Assembly: GCA_900763875.1 (NCBI GenBank)
Contig: CAAFLX010000003.1
Coordinates: 1-47,187, forward strand
Length of the DNA stretch: 47,187 bases
Origin: Clostridia bacterium
GTDB taxonomy: Bacteria; Bacillota; Clostridia; Christensenellales; CAG-917
Direction: 5' to 3'
Positions 33,601 to 40,331 of this stretch are shown one piece after another. The notes under the pieces are model-generated. The model worked only from the letters and a program-made list of their open reading frames with translations. It had not been told where the DNA came from and did not search any database. Position 1 is the stretch's first letter. Every line of letters begins with the position of its first letter. Position numbers and translations under genes: made by a program.

Positions 33601-34695
33601 TCAGCTTATGATTTTGTCGAGGATTCCGCTTGCAAAGGCATAGCCTGCAAGGGACGCGCTTTGGCACGAGGCAAGGCGCATACACCTCAATACCTCTGTT
33701 GCCGTAATCTCGCTTTTGAGCCAATATCCTGCGTCGAGATAGAGTCGTCGCCAAAAACGTTGCATACCGTGCAAGTCGATGCTCGCAAGTTTTTCGAGAA
33801 GGTCGAGGCGATACTCTCCGAGAATATAACCAATTCTAAAATAACTGTTTACGTCAAAAAAGTCAACGGATTCGTCCCTATCGGCAACAACGCCGAGAGA
33901 TTGCAACTCGTCTTCCGCCTCGCAAACGCTTGCAGGGGGCGCGCAATCGATTGAGGGAGCGGACAAAAATGCCGAATAAAACGCCGTCAAAACCGCGCTT
34001 GCCAAAAATCTGTACTCTCCGAGCAACCTTGGTTTTTTGCCCTTTGAAAGCGTAAACGCACGCATAACTTTTGCCAAGCACTCCGAGCTGTCCTCGCCCT
34101 GCTTTTGCGAGGAAATTTCGAGCAGCCTGAAGGCAAGCTCGCACGGCGCACACGACGACGTTTCAACGCTATACTGTCTAGTATTTTTGCCCAAAACCGT
34201 CCTTTGAAAAGCCCTTTCAAACTCGCCGAGTTTTTGCGAAAGCAAAATGCCGAATCCTGCCGAAAGTTGCTCGTTTTGGCAGTTGAGAAGTATATTCTTG
34301 TCGATAAACACTTGATTTGGGAATTTGCCGCACATTATATCGTCGCTGTCGGGCGCACAAAAAACCAACGACCAACCCGTGTCAATCGCCTTGCAAATCG
34401 ACTTTGCTCTTTCGCTTGCCCCGCTTGCTCCGACTGCAAAAACGTAGCGGATATAATCGGGGATTTTGCCAAAATCATCGCTTGATACCGAAAGCGCAAA
34501 CACCCTGTATCCGCCCCTTTTCAGTTCTTGACAAAGAGCGGTTGCCACGTCGAAATAGTCGTCTTCATATATCACGCAAAGCGCGCCCTCCTCAAACACA
34601 GTGCGCAATCTCGGCAAGATTTGAGGTATGATATCTTTGCCGATGAATACGTCCGTTTGAGCGATGACGCGCTTTTCGATTGTGCAATTTTCCAT
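33601..34695 (-). CDS. Divergent member of the iron-alcohol/glycerol-1-phosphate dehydrogenase fold, probably lacking the metal site
   Basis: 364 residues. The layout of the dehydroquinate-synthase-like superfamily shows through: FIGKDIIPQILPRL at the N-terminus, a strand-loop VFAVGASGASERAK where the family has GGGS..D.AK, a CAPDSDD stretch in place of PTxxSxDG, and LSAGFGILLSQ where the family has AGFGDLLA. The metal-binding Asp (GFGD) is Ile, and no HG/H ligands are evident in the C-terminal half. I infer a non-catalytic or refunctionalised relative; assignment is by pattern only. CGGAGG ribosome site. It precedes the HAD phosphatase, a pairing that would suit a sugar- or glycerol-phosphate role. 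Confidence 0.5.
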   Translation of the reverse strand: MENCTIEKRVIAQTDVFIGKDIIPQILPRLRTVFEEGALCVIYEDDYFDVATALCQELKRGGYRVFALSVSSDDFGKIPDYIRYVFAVGASGASERAKSICKAIDTGWSLVFCAPDSDDIMCGKFPNQVFIDKNILLNCQNEQLSAGFGILLSQKLGEFERAFQRTVLGKNTRQYSVETSSCAPCELAFRLLEISSQKQGEDSSECLAKVMRAFTLSKGKKPRLLGEYRFLASAVLTAFYSAFLSAPSIDCAPPASVCEAEDELQSLGVVADRDESVDFFDVNSYFRIGYILGEYRLDLLEKLASIDLHGMQRFWRRLYLDAGYWLKSEITATEVLRCMRLASCQSASLAGYAFASGILDKIIS

Positions 34696-34777
34696 ATTCG
34701 CCTCCGAAAATACCCTAGCACTTTTTGTGGCGAATATTTGAGCGTATTTTGCCGCTTTTGGAGTTATTTTGCCAAAT

Positions 34778-35086
34778 TTATTTTTTCAAATAGGTCTTGC
34801 ACTTGGTTGAAAACGCGGTGTCTTTGACGCTGATTTGAGCATTTGCACAAAGCCCGTTGTTGTTGAATGCACACTGCTGAGCACTGCATTGCACAAGGCT
34901 TTCAAGATCGGTGTCAAAAACGTCCTCGCCCGCCTCGACGTCGGCAAAGTTTTGCGCAAGCGGCCCGCCCTCGCGCTTGATACGACTAAGACACTTTGTG
35001 TTGTCCCCGATCGAAATGACGCCTGCAAGGCAAACGCCTTTGATATTGTGCTCGCAATTTGAGGTTGCGCAGTTGATTTTTTCCAT
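34778..35086 (-). CDS. DUF1540-type cysteine-rich small protein
   Basis: 102 residues from ATG 35086 (GGAGG site). Two copies of a four-Cys module: C..SNC....GVC...........KC near the N-terminus and C..QQC....GLC............KC near the C-terminus, the DUF1540 pattern, likely a small metal-binding fold. Function unknown; such proteins are frequent in Clostridia and often reported as spore- or stationary-phase-related. Divergent from rplI across about 150 bp. Confidence 0.8.
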   Translation of the reverse strand: MEKINCATSNCEHNIKGVCLAGVISIGDNTKCLSRIKREGGPLAQNFADVEAGEDVFDTDLESLVQCSAQQCAFNNNGLCANAQISVKDTAFSTKCKTYLKK

Positions 35087-35178
35087 ATAAACCTCCAAGA
35101 TTTTGTCGGTTTTAGTATGCCCTTCTTTCGCATTTTTACACAAATACGCGCAGATATCCTCTATTCTTGCCGTTTTTA

Positions 35179-35207
35179 TTGAAAAATCCGAGCGGCTGTG
35201 CTAATAT
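35179..35207 (+). promoter_or_regulatory. Promoter of the rplI unit
   Basis: TTGAAA (35179-35184), 17-nt spacer, TGC then TAATAT (35202-35207), an extended -10. Start near 35214, 25 nt before rplI. Confidence 0.6.
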
Positions 35208-35238
35208 ATTGTCAACAAAAGTTTATAAGGAGTCGAAT

Positions 35239-35685
35239 ATGAAAGTCATTCTTCTCAAGGACGTCAAAGGTACGGGCAAAAAGGGCGAAATCGTCGAGGT
35301 CAACGACGGATATGCTCGCAATTTCCTCATCAAAAAGGGGCTTGCTCAAGAGGGTACTCAACAAAATATCTACGTTGCCGAGCAACGCAAAAAGGCATAC
35401 GAGGCAAAAATCGCACAGGAGCGTCAAGAGGCAAGACAAATTGCAGATAAACTCAAAAACGTCACCGTCAAAGTCACCGCAAAGGGCGGCGAAAACAACG
35501 GCAAAATGTTTGGCTCGGTCACAAACGAGATGATAAGCAACGCGCTCAAAGACTTGGGGTTCGATATCGACAAAAAGAAAATCGAAATCAAAGAAAGCAT
35601 ACGCGACTTCGGCGAATTCGAGGTTGTGTTGAGGCTCTACTCCGAGGTTACGCAAACCCTCAAAATCCAAGTGGTCAGAGCCTGA
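35239..35685 (+). CDS. rplI: Ribosomal protein bL9
   Basis: 148 residues, exactly the family length. N-terminal rRNA-binding domain with the L9 signature G-KKGEIVEVNDGYARNFLI, a long connecting helix (about 40-75) and the C-terminal domain. Start at 35239 with AAGGAG, immediately after a promoter. The usual partner rpsR/ssb/dnaB genes are not adjacent. Confidence 0.97.
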   Translation: MKVILLKDVKGTGKKGEIVEVNDGYARNFLIKKGLAQEGTQQNIYVAEQRKKAYEAKIAQERQEARQIADKLKNVTVKVTAKGGENNGKMFGSVTNEMISNALKDLGFDIDKKKIEIKESIRDFGEFEVVLRLYSEVTQTLKIQVVRA

Positions 35686-35686
35686 T

Positions 35687-36385
35687 ATGTCAATTTATTC
35701 CACATCTTTGGACATCGACAACTACGTCATTTTGCAAGACACCGACGACTATGCGTTTTCGCAGGACTCGGTGTTTTTGGCAAATACGGCAAAAATCGAA
35801 CGAGATGACAAAGTGCTGGATTTGGGGTGCGGTTGCGGCATTTTGGCAACCCTCGCCCTTGTAAAAAAGCACGCAAAATACGCCCTCGGCATTGAAATTC
35901 AACCCTCGACTTGCGACATGGCGCGCAAGAGCGCAACTCTCAATCGTTTGCAGGATAAATTTGAAATCGTAAACGGCGACGTCAAGGATATAAAATCACT
36001 CGTCAAAGCCGAGTCGTTTGACAAAGTGCTGTGCAATCCGCCCTACTTTCAAGGCGAGCAAACCACAAAAAAGAATTTGTCAAGGCTTGAAAGCACCGCA
36101 ACTCTTTGCGACTTCGTCAGCGCGGCAAGCTACGCTTTGCGCTTTGGCGGCGACGCTTGGTTTGTGTGCAAAATCAGCAGGCTTGCGCAACTTTTGAGCG
36201 ATATGACGCGCGCTCGTTTAGAGCCAAAAGAGATGACTATCGTCTATCCGAAACTCTCGTCGGGCGCAGATATAGTCATCGTCAAGGGCAGAAAAGGCGG
36301 CAAAGTCGGGCTTGAAACTCACACCCTCATCGTTATGGACGAGCAGGGGAATTACACCAAATCTTTCAAGGAGCTGTACGAATAA
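35687..36385 (+). CDS. TrmN6-like SAM-dependent adenine N6-methyltransferase
   Basis: 232 residues. SAM motif I LDLGCGCGILA and catalytic NPPY (about residue 112). The N-terminal QDTDDYAFSQDSVFLA segment matches the tRNA1(Val) adenine-37 N6 methyltransferase family (YfiC/YabB). The ATG is 1 nt after the rplI stop. In many Firmicutes yabB precedes rsmI, as here, which supports the assignment. Confidence 0.88.
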   Translation: MSIYSTSLDIDNYVILQDTDDYAFSQDSVFLANTAKIERDDKVLDLGCGCGILATLALVKKHAKYALGIEIQPSTCDMARKSATLNRLQDKFEIVNGDVKDIKSLVKAESFDKVLCNPPYFQGEQTTKKNLSRLESTATLCDFVSAASYALRFGGDAWFVCKISRLAQLLSDMTRARLEPKEMTIVYPKLSSGADIVIVKGRKGGKVGLETHTLIVMDEQGNYTKSFKELYE

Positions 36386-37188
36386 TGGCAAAACTCTATA
36401 TCGTCGGAACGCCGATCGGCAATATGTCGGACATCACTTTGCGCGCGCTCGAAACGCTCAAAAGCGTGGACGTTATCGCGTGCGAGGACACTCGCCATTC
36501 ACTGCCCCTTCTTTCAAAATACGACGTTCACGCAAAGCTCGTGGCATATCACAAGTTCAACGAGCAGGACTGCTCCGACCGACTCATCGAAATGATAAAT
36601 GAGGGACAAAACATTGCACTCATCACCGACGCCGGTATGCCCTCAATCAGCGACCCGGGCGCGGAAATCGTTGCAAAATGCCACGCTCAAGGCGTTGAAG
36701 TCGAAACCGTCCCCGGCCCTACCGCCCTTGCAACGGCGATTGCGCTGAGCGGAATTAAAGCAAGCGGATTTACGTTTTTGGGGTTTCTTCCTGAAAAAAC
36801 GGCGGATAAAGTGTCGATTCTGTCAAAATGCGCAAATACAGGGCTTCCAATCGTATTGTATGTCGCGCCCCACGATTTGACAAAAACCGCAAAGACTTTG
36901 CTTGACGTGCTTGGCGATAGAACGGTTTACGTAACGCGCGAGCTGACAAAAATCCACGAGAGCGTCACGCTCACCACCCTTGCCGAGTTCGAGTGCGAGG
37001 AGAGAGGCGAAATCGTGATGATTGTCGATTCGATAGCGTCCGAAAATCCGCTCAACACACTCTCCGTTGCCGAGCATCTCAATCACTATCTCGACCTCGG
37101 TATGGACAAAAAAGAGGCGGTCAAGCAAGTGGCAAAAGACAGAGGCTTGCCAAAAAACGAGGTGTATCAGCAGGCATTGCAACTTTAA
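36385..37188 (+). CDS. rsmI: 16S rRNA (cytidine-1402 2'-O) methyltransferase
   Basis: 267 residues. Tetrapyrrole-methylase fold with VGTPIGNMSDITLRAL at the N-terminus, CEDTRHS, TDAGMPSISDPG and the VPGPTALATAIALSG SAM-site. It modifies C1402 in the decoding centre. The start overlaps the previous stop by one base (TAATG). Confidence 0.95.
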   Translation: MAKLYIVGTPIGNMSDITLRALETLKSVDVIACEDTRHSLPLLSKYDVHAKLVAYHKFNEQDCSDRLIEMINEGQNIALITDAGMPSISDPGAEIVAKCHAQGVEVETVPGPTALATAIALSGIKASGFTFLGFLPEKTADKVSILSKCANTGLPIVLYVAPHDLTKTAKTLLDVLGDRTVYVTRELTKIHESVTLTTLAEFECEERGEIVMIVDSIASENPLNTLSVAEHLNHYLDLGMDKKEAVKQVAKDRGLPKNEVYQQALQL

Positions 37189-37212
37189 TTTCAGCGTAAA
37201 AAGAACATAAAA

Positions 37213-37248
37213 AAAAATCGGCGAAAGTTTTGTTTCTCGCCGATTTTT
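37213..37248. terminator. Bidirectional terminator between rsmI and the rubredoxin gene
   Basis: 12-bp stem AAAAATCGGCGA / TCGCCGATTTTT, 12-nt loop, T-run after on plus and T-run on minus. It separates convergent units. Confidence 0.88.
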
Positions 37249-37266
37249 GTTTTTTGAAACTATGTC

Positions 37267-37419
37267 TTATTCTTGTGTGAACGAATCTTTGCCAAGTCCG
37301 CAAATCGGGCAGGTAAAGTCGTCTGCAACGTCTTCCCACTTTGTGCCGGGAGCGATGCCGTTGTCCTCGTCGCCGAGGTCTTCGTCATAAATATATCCGC
37401 ATACGCAAACGTATTTCAT
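37267..37419 (-). CDS. Rubredoxin with an unusual CXC first iron knuckle
   Basis: 50 residues. Typical rubredoxin pattern GYIYDEDLGD-DNGIAPGT-W-ED and second knuckle CPICG. The first knuckle reads Y-V-C5-V-C7-G, one residue between cysteines instead of two. I rechecked the codons (TGC GTA TGC). AAAGGAG before the ATG. It carries single electrons in the cytosol, here probably for the upstream flavoprotein-rubrerythrin fusion. Third gene of the peroxide-stress unit. Confidence 0.9.
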   Translation of the reverse strand: MKYVCVCGYIYDEDLGDEDNGIAPGTKWEDVADDFTCPICGLGKDSFTQE

Positions 37420-37446
37420 AGTATTCTCTCCTTTTTTAGTCGTTCG

Positions 37447-37463
37447 ACCGATTTTCAATCGGT
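37447..37463. other. Small palindrome upstream of the rubredoxin gene
   Basis: ACCGATT-TTC-AATCGGT, perfect 7-bp arms, within the 53-bp gap between the fusion gene and rubredoxin. It may be an mRNA processing or stability hairpin, or an operator. No T-run. Confidence 0.4.
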
Positions 37464-37472
37464 TGTTACTTC

Positions 37473-38018
37473 TTATTTGAAGTAGCGGTTGAGAAGTCCC
37501 TCAAATGCCTTGCCGTGACGAGCCTCGTCGCGAGCCATCTCGTGTACGGTGTCGTGAATTGCATCGAGTCCTTCCTCTTTTGCGCGTTTTGCAAGCTCGA
37601 ATTTGCCGCTGGTTGCGCCGTTTTCTGCCTCAACGCGTTTTTGGAGGTTGACTTTGGTGGAGGGGCTGACAAGTTCGCCGAGGAGTTCGCAGAATTTTGC
37701 CGCGTGCTCTGCCTCTTCATAGGCTGCCTTTTCCCAGTAAAGACCAATCTCGGGATAGCCCTCGCGGTGTGCGGCTCTTGCCATTGCAAGATACATGCCG
37801 ACCTCGGTGCATTCGCCCTCGAAGTTTGCCTTCAATCCGTCGTAGATGTCTTGGGGTACGCCTTGACCGACTCCGATCACGTGCTCTGCCGCCCAGACCT
37901 TTTTAGATCCGTCATCTTTGATAAATTTGCTGCCGGGGCAACCGCATTGGGGGCATTTTTCGGGTGCCGAATCGCCCTCGTGAACGTATCCGCATACGGG
38001 ACATATGAATTTTGCCAT
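37473..38018 (-). CDS. Nested reverse rubrerythrin, possible internal start within the fusion
   Basis: In-frame ATG 38018 preceded by AAAGGAG (38033-38027) with an 8-nt spacer. The product would be 181 residues: N-terminal rubredoxin then di-iron domain, exactly a free reverse rubrerythrin as found in Clostridium. Same arrangement, spacing and SD as the CopZ nested start at 3736. Inference: dual output. Alternatively the SD is only a relic of a recent fusion. Confidence 0.5.
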   Translation of the reverse strand: MAKFICPVCGYVHEGDSAPEKCPQCGCPGSKFIKDDGSKKVWAAEHVIGVGQGVPQDIYDGLKANFEGECTEVGMYLAMARAAHREGYPEIGLYWEKAAYEEAEHAAKFCELLGELVSPSTKVNLQKRVEAENGATSGKFELAKRAKEEGLDAIHDTVHEMARDEARHGKAFEGLLNRYFK

Positions 38019-38669
38019 TGTTTTTTCTCCTTTATTATCTGCTATATTTTCCGCCGTGGCGGTTGTTTCGATTTTTTCAAAGTCGCTTGCAGGATGCTTG
38101 CACAGCGGACAAATAAAGTCTGCCGGGAGCGGCCCTTCGTGAACGTATCCGCATATCTTGCACACCCACCTCTCCTTTTTGTCGGAGCTTGCTTGCGGCT
38201 TGGGCTTGACAAAGTTTTGATAGAAATCATAGGTCAGCGCGTCGCCATCGGGGACAAAGTTTTGCGTTTCGACAGGCTCTAACACGAACATCGTGTGCGT
38301 GCCCATGTCTATGCTTTTTTGCACTTTGAGCGCGAAATATCCGAGCACTCCGTCACATTTTGGAACTTTTACGCCGTTTTTTGCCACAACGCTCGGTATG
38401 CCTGCAAACTTGTCCGCATCGCGCCCCGATTGCATTCCGAATCGCTTGATGAAATCAAAATCTGTCTTTTGCGACAACACTGCAACCGCACATTCGCCGC
38501 TGCCGACTATAAGCTCGTGCGTGTAGTTTTGCTTGTTGAGCGTCACGCTGAACGTCTCGGGAGTTGCGGTCTGCTGCGAAAACGTGTTGATGATACAGCC
38601 GCTTGCCTTGTCGCCGTCCGCGGCGCATAGCGTGTACAAACCGTAACTTATCTTAAACAACAAGTTCAT
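37473..38669 (-). CDS. Flavin reductase-rubredoxin fused to reverse rubrerythrin
   Basis: 398 residues. Order: FMN flavin-reductase domain (about 1-155, NLLFKISYGLYTLCA start typical of clostridial high-molecular-weight rubredoxins); rubredoxin 1 (about 166-200, CKIC...CPLC); a linker; rubredoxin 2 (218-255, CPVC...CPQC); a C-terminal di-iron four-helix domain with EVGMYLAMARAA, EEAEHA and the EMARDEARHG pattern. This is a complete NAD(P)H-FMN-Fe-Fe-diiron relay that would reduce peroxide or oxygen. Usually these are two genes (hrb and revRbr). An SD and ATG survive at the junction (nested entry). Start at 38669 with GGGGGA; it overlaps perR by 17 nt. Confidence 0.9.
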   Translation of the reverse strand: MNLLFKISYGLYTLCAADGDKASGCIINTFSQQTATPETFSVTLNKQNYTHELIVGSGECAVAVLSQKTDFDFIKRFGMQSGRDADKFAGIPSVVAKNGVKVPKCDGVLGYFALKVQKSIDMGTHTMFVLEPVETQNFVPDGDALTYDFYQNFVKPKPQASSDKKERWVCKICGYVHEGPLPADFICPLCKHPASDFEKIETTATAENIADNKGEKTMAKFICPVCGYVHEGDSAPEKCPQCGCPGSKFIKDDGSKKVWAAEHVIGVGQGVPQDIYDGLKANFEGECTEVGMYLAMARAAHREGYPEIGLYWEKAAYEEAEHAAKFCELLGELVSPSTKVNLQKRVEAENGATSGKFELAKRAKEEGLDAIHDTVHEMARDEARHGKAFEGLLNRYFK

Positions 38670-39051
38670 TCTTCTTCCCCCTGCAATCTTTGCATATGCC
38701 TCTGAAAAAGAGCTGGCTCTCGAGCACGATGTCGTCGCCGAAATCAACGATGCTCTTGTCGATTTTGTCAAAATTGAAGAATACGTCTTCGAGCTTTCCG
38801 CACTCTATGCACTGAAAATGCCCGTGATTCATCGTCGTTTTGTCAAACCTCGACGGCGCGTCCTTGCATGCAACTTCCCTTATCTCGCCCTCGCTCGCCA
38901 TGTCCTTGAGAATGCGATACACCGTGCCCAAACTCAAGTTGGGCAACTCCTTTTTCGCCTCGGCAAGCACCATGTCCGCCGTGGGGTGATTGCATGCCTC
39001 TTTGACAATCCTTGCAACCACTTCTTTTTGTACCGTGTTCCTCTTTGCCAT
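38653..39051 (-). CDS. perR: Fur-family peroxide-responsive repressor, PerR-like
   Basis: 132 residues. Winged-helix DNA-binding domain (TADMVLAEAKKELPNLSLGTVYRIL) then a dimerisation domain with HGHFQCIECGKLEDV and the second zinc pair in CKDC. Its partners (rubredoxin, rubrerythrin) favour PerR over Fur or Zur. It should sense peroxide through metal-catalysed oxidation and derepress this operon. AAGGA site 5-6 nt before the ATG. Confidence 0.88.
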   Translation of the reverse strand: MAKRNTVQKEVVARIVKEACNHPTADMVLAEAKKELPNLSLGTVYRILKDMASEGEIREVACKDAPSRFDKTTMNHGHFQCIECGKLEDVFFNFDKIDKSIVDFGDDIVLESQLFFRGICKDCRGKKNELVV

Positions 39052-39076
39052 TGTTTCCTTCGAATCATTTAGCGAT

Positions 39077-39094
39077 TTATTATTGATAATGATT
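39077..39094. promoter_or_regulatory. Candidate PerR/Fur-type operator
   Basis: TTATTATTGATAATGATT contains the palindrome ATTAT-TG-ATAAT and resembles Per/Fur boxes (TTATAATNATTATAA; GATAATGAT). It is just downstream of the predicted perR start of transcription, a repressing position, so autoregulation is likely. Confidence 0.55.
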
Positions 39095-39106
39095 CTTGTT
39101 AGTTAT

Positions 39107-39135
39107 AATATAAACCTTATTAAATCTTTTGTCAA
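39107..39135 (-). promoter_or_regulatory. Promoter of the perR-rubrerythrin operon
   Basis: Minus strand TTGACA (39135-39130), 17-nt spacer, TATATT (39112-39107). Start near 39100. Upstream, 39136-39475 holds no gene or clear signal that I can see. Confidence 0.75.
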
Positions 39136-39475
39136 TACCTTTTTTGATTTTTTTCAAAAAAGTTGCTATCATACATAAAACAAGTTTTATTTCAAACAAA
39201 AAGTATTCCCCTTTGACTGACGTTAAAACAATCTACGCTCAAACAATCAATAAACGCTACCGCCAAAAGGCGTTGGACTATCGTTGAAGATTATGCCATT
39301 GTACAAATAAGAACACCTCTTCGATTGTTTTGTGTCGGCATCTATTTAAGATAGTATGACAAAAAATAGAACTATTTTTTTAATCGTAAAAATTATGCTC
39401 ACACTCAAAGCGTTCACAGATGATTTTGATTCTACCAAAATGTCAAAAACACATATTGGTCAACGCACACCAAAA

Positions 39476-40285
39476 CTATCCTCTCTTGCGGAAAATCGCG
39501 CCGATTGTACATTTGTAGATGAGAGAAAATAGGCACGCAACAATGGATATAATAAGCGCAAGCAAAAGAAAAATGTCAAGCGTTGCACCAATAGAAAACA
39601 CCACGTTATTAAACGACTGCAACGTGCTGTCGCCGACAAGTCTTAAAACAACGTCGATAATCAAAACAATGATTAAAACGATAACCAAACCGCTGAGCGC
39701 ACCTTTTATGTCGGCGTTGCTTAAAGTCATATGCAGAGCAAAAAACATTCCCACAACGACAAACACCCACCATTGCCAAGTTGTTGCGGCGGCAAAGAAA
39801 GTGTAAACAATACGGTACACACTTTCAAAAAAATTGCCGACGCCGCTGTCCAACGATATAGTCTTTGCAAGCGTTGTCATATCTGACAACGTGCCGGGGA
39901 TAATGAGATAAGCAAACAAATACAACAAAGCAGATATGACAATCATCGGCGCAATTCCTATAAAAAAGTTGCCGGCTTTTTGATAGATATTTTTGGGGTT
40001 ATAGGAGTGCGTGACGTATCCCAACGTCCCGTCCTCGGAGTTGATTTGAAACAGCTTTATTTCGGTGATTTTGTGCGCAAATATGAGGCAAAACAAAGCG
40101 TGAGAACACTCATGCACAGGCGTTCCGATAAAGCCTGTCACATAGCATACAGCTGTGTTGTGCGAGCCGAAATTTGAATAAAACCACTTGTTGCATAAAG
40201 CAATGAGAAAGCCGAACACAAAAAGTGCTCCTATCGTGCAAGCAATTTGCAATAGATAACTAATAATTATGTCAAGTATCGCCAT
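39476..40285 (-). CDS. Membrane protein with HExxH zinc motif, M50 (site-2-protease-like)
   Basis: 269 residues, about six or seven hydrophobic segments. HECSH (H58-H62) lies in a membrane segment preceded by GTPV, as in M50-type intramembrane metalloproteases, and SNADIKGA near residue 190 could supply the third metal ligand. Target unknown; the neighbours are three surface lipoproteins, so processing of envelope proteins is plausible. The start codon has no SD in the 9 nt before it; the only AGGAG lies in the stem of the hairpin at 40295-40322. Last gene of the surface cluster. Confidence 0.75.
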   Translation of the reverse strand: MAILDIIISYLLQIACTIGALFVFGFLIALCNKWFYSNFGSHNTAVCYVTGFIGTPVHECSHALFCLIFAHKITEIKLFQINSEDGTLGYVTHSYNPKNIYQKAGNFFIGIAPMIVISALLYLFAYLIIPGTLSDMTTLAKTISLDSGVGNFFESVYRIVYTFFAAATTWQWWVFVVVGMFFALHMTLSNADIKGALSGLVIVLIIVLIIDVVLRLVGDSTLQSFNNVVFSIGATLDIFLLLALIISIVACLFSLIYKCTIGAIFRKRG

Positions 40286-40294
40286 TTATTGTTG

Positions 40295-40322
40295 GTTGAG
40301 AGGAGCAAATGCTCCTCTCAAC
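40295..40322. other. 12-bp perfect hairpin immediately before the M50-like gene
   Basis: GTTGAGAGGAGC-AAAT-GCTCCTCTCAAC. On the transcribed (minus) strand its 5' arm contains GAGAGGAGC, the only SD-like sequence near the ATG at 40285, and it ends 9 nt before the start. No T-run on that strand. It could be a terminator of the FN3 gene, but it reads more like a structure that hides or presents a ribosome site. Confidence 0.7.
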
Positions 40323-40331
40323 AAGATTATT

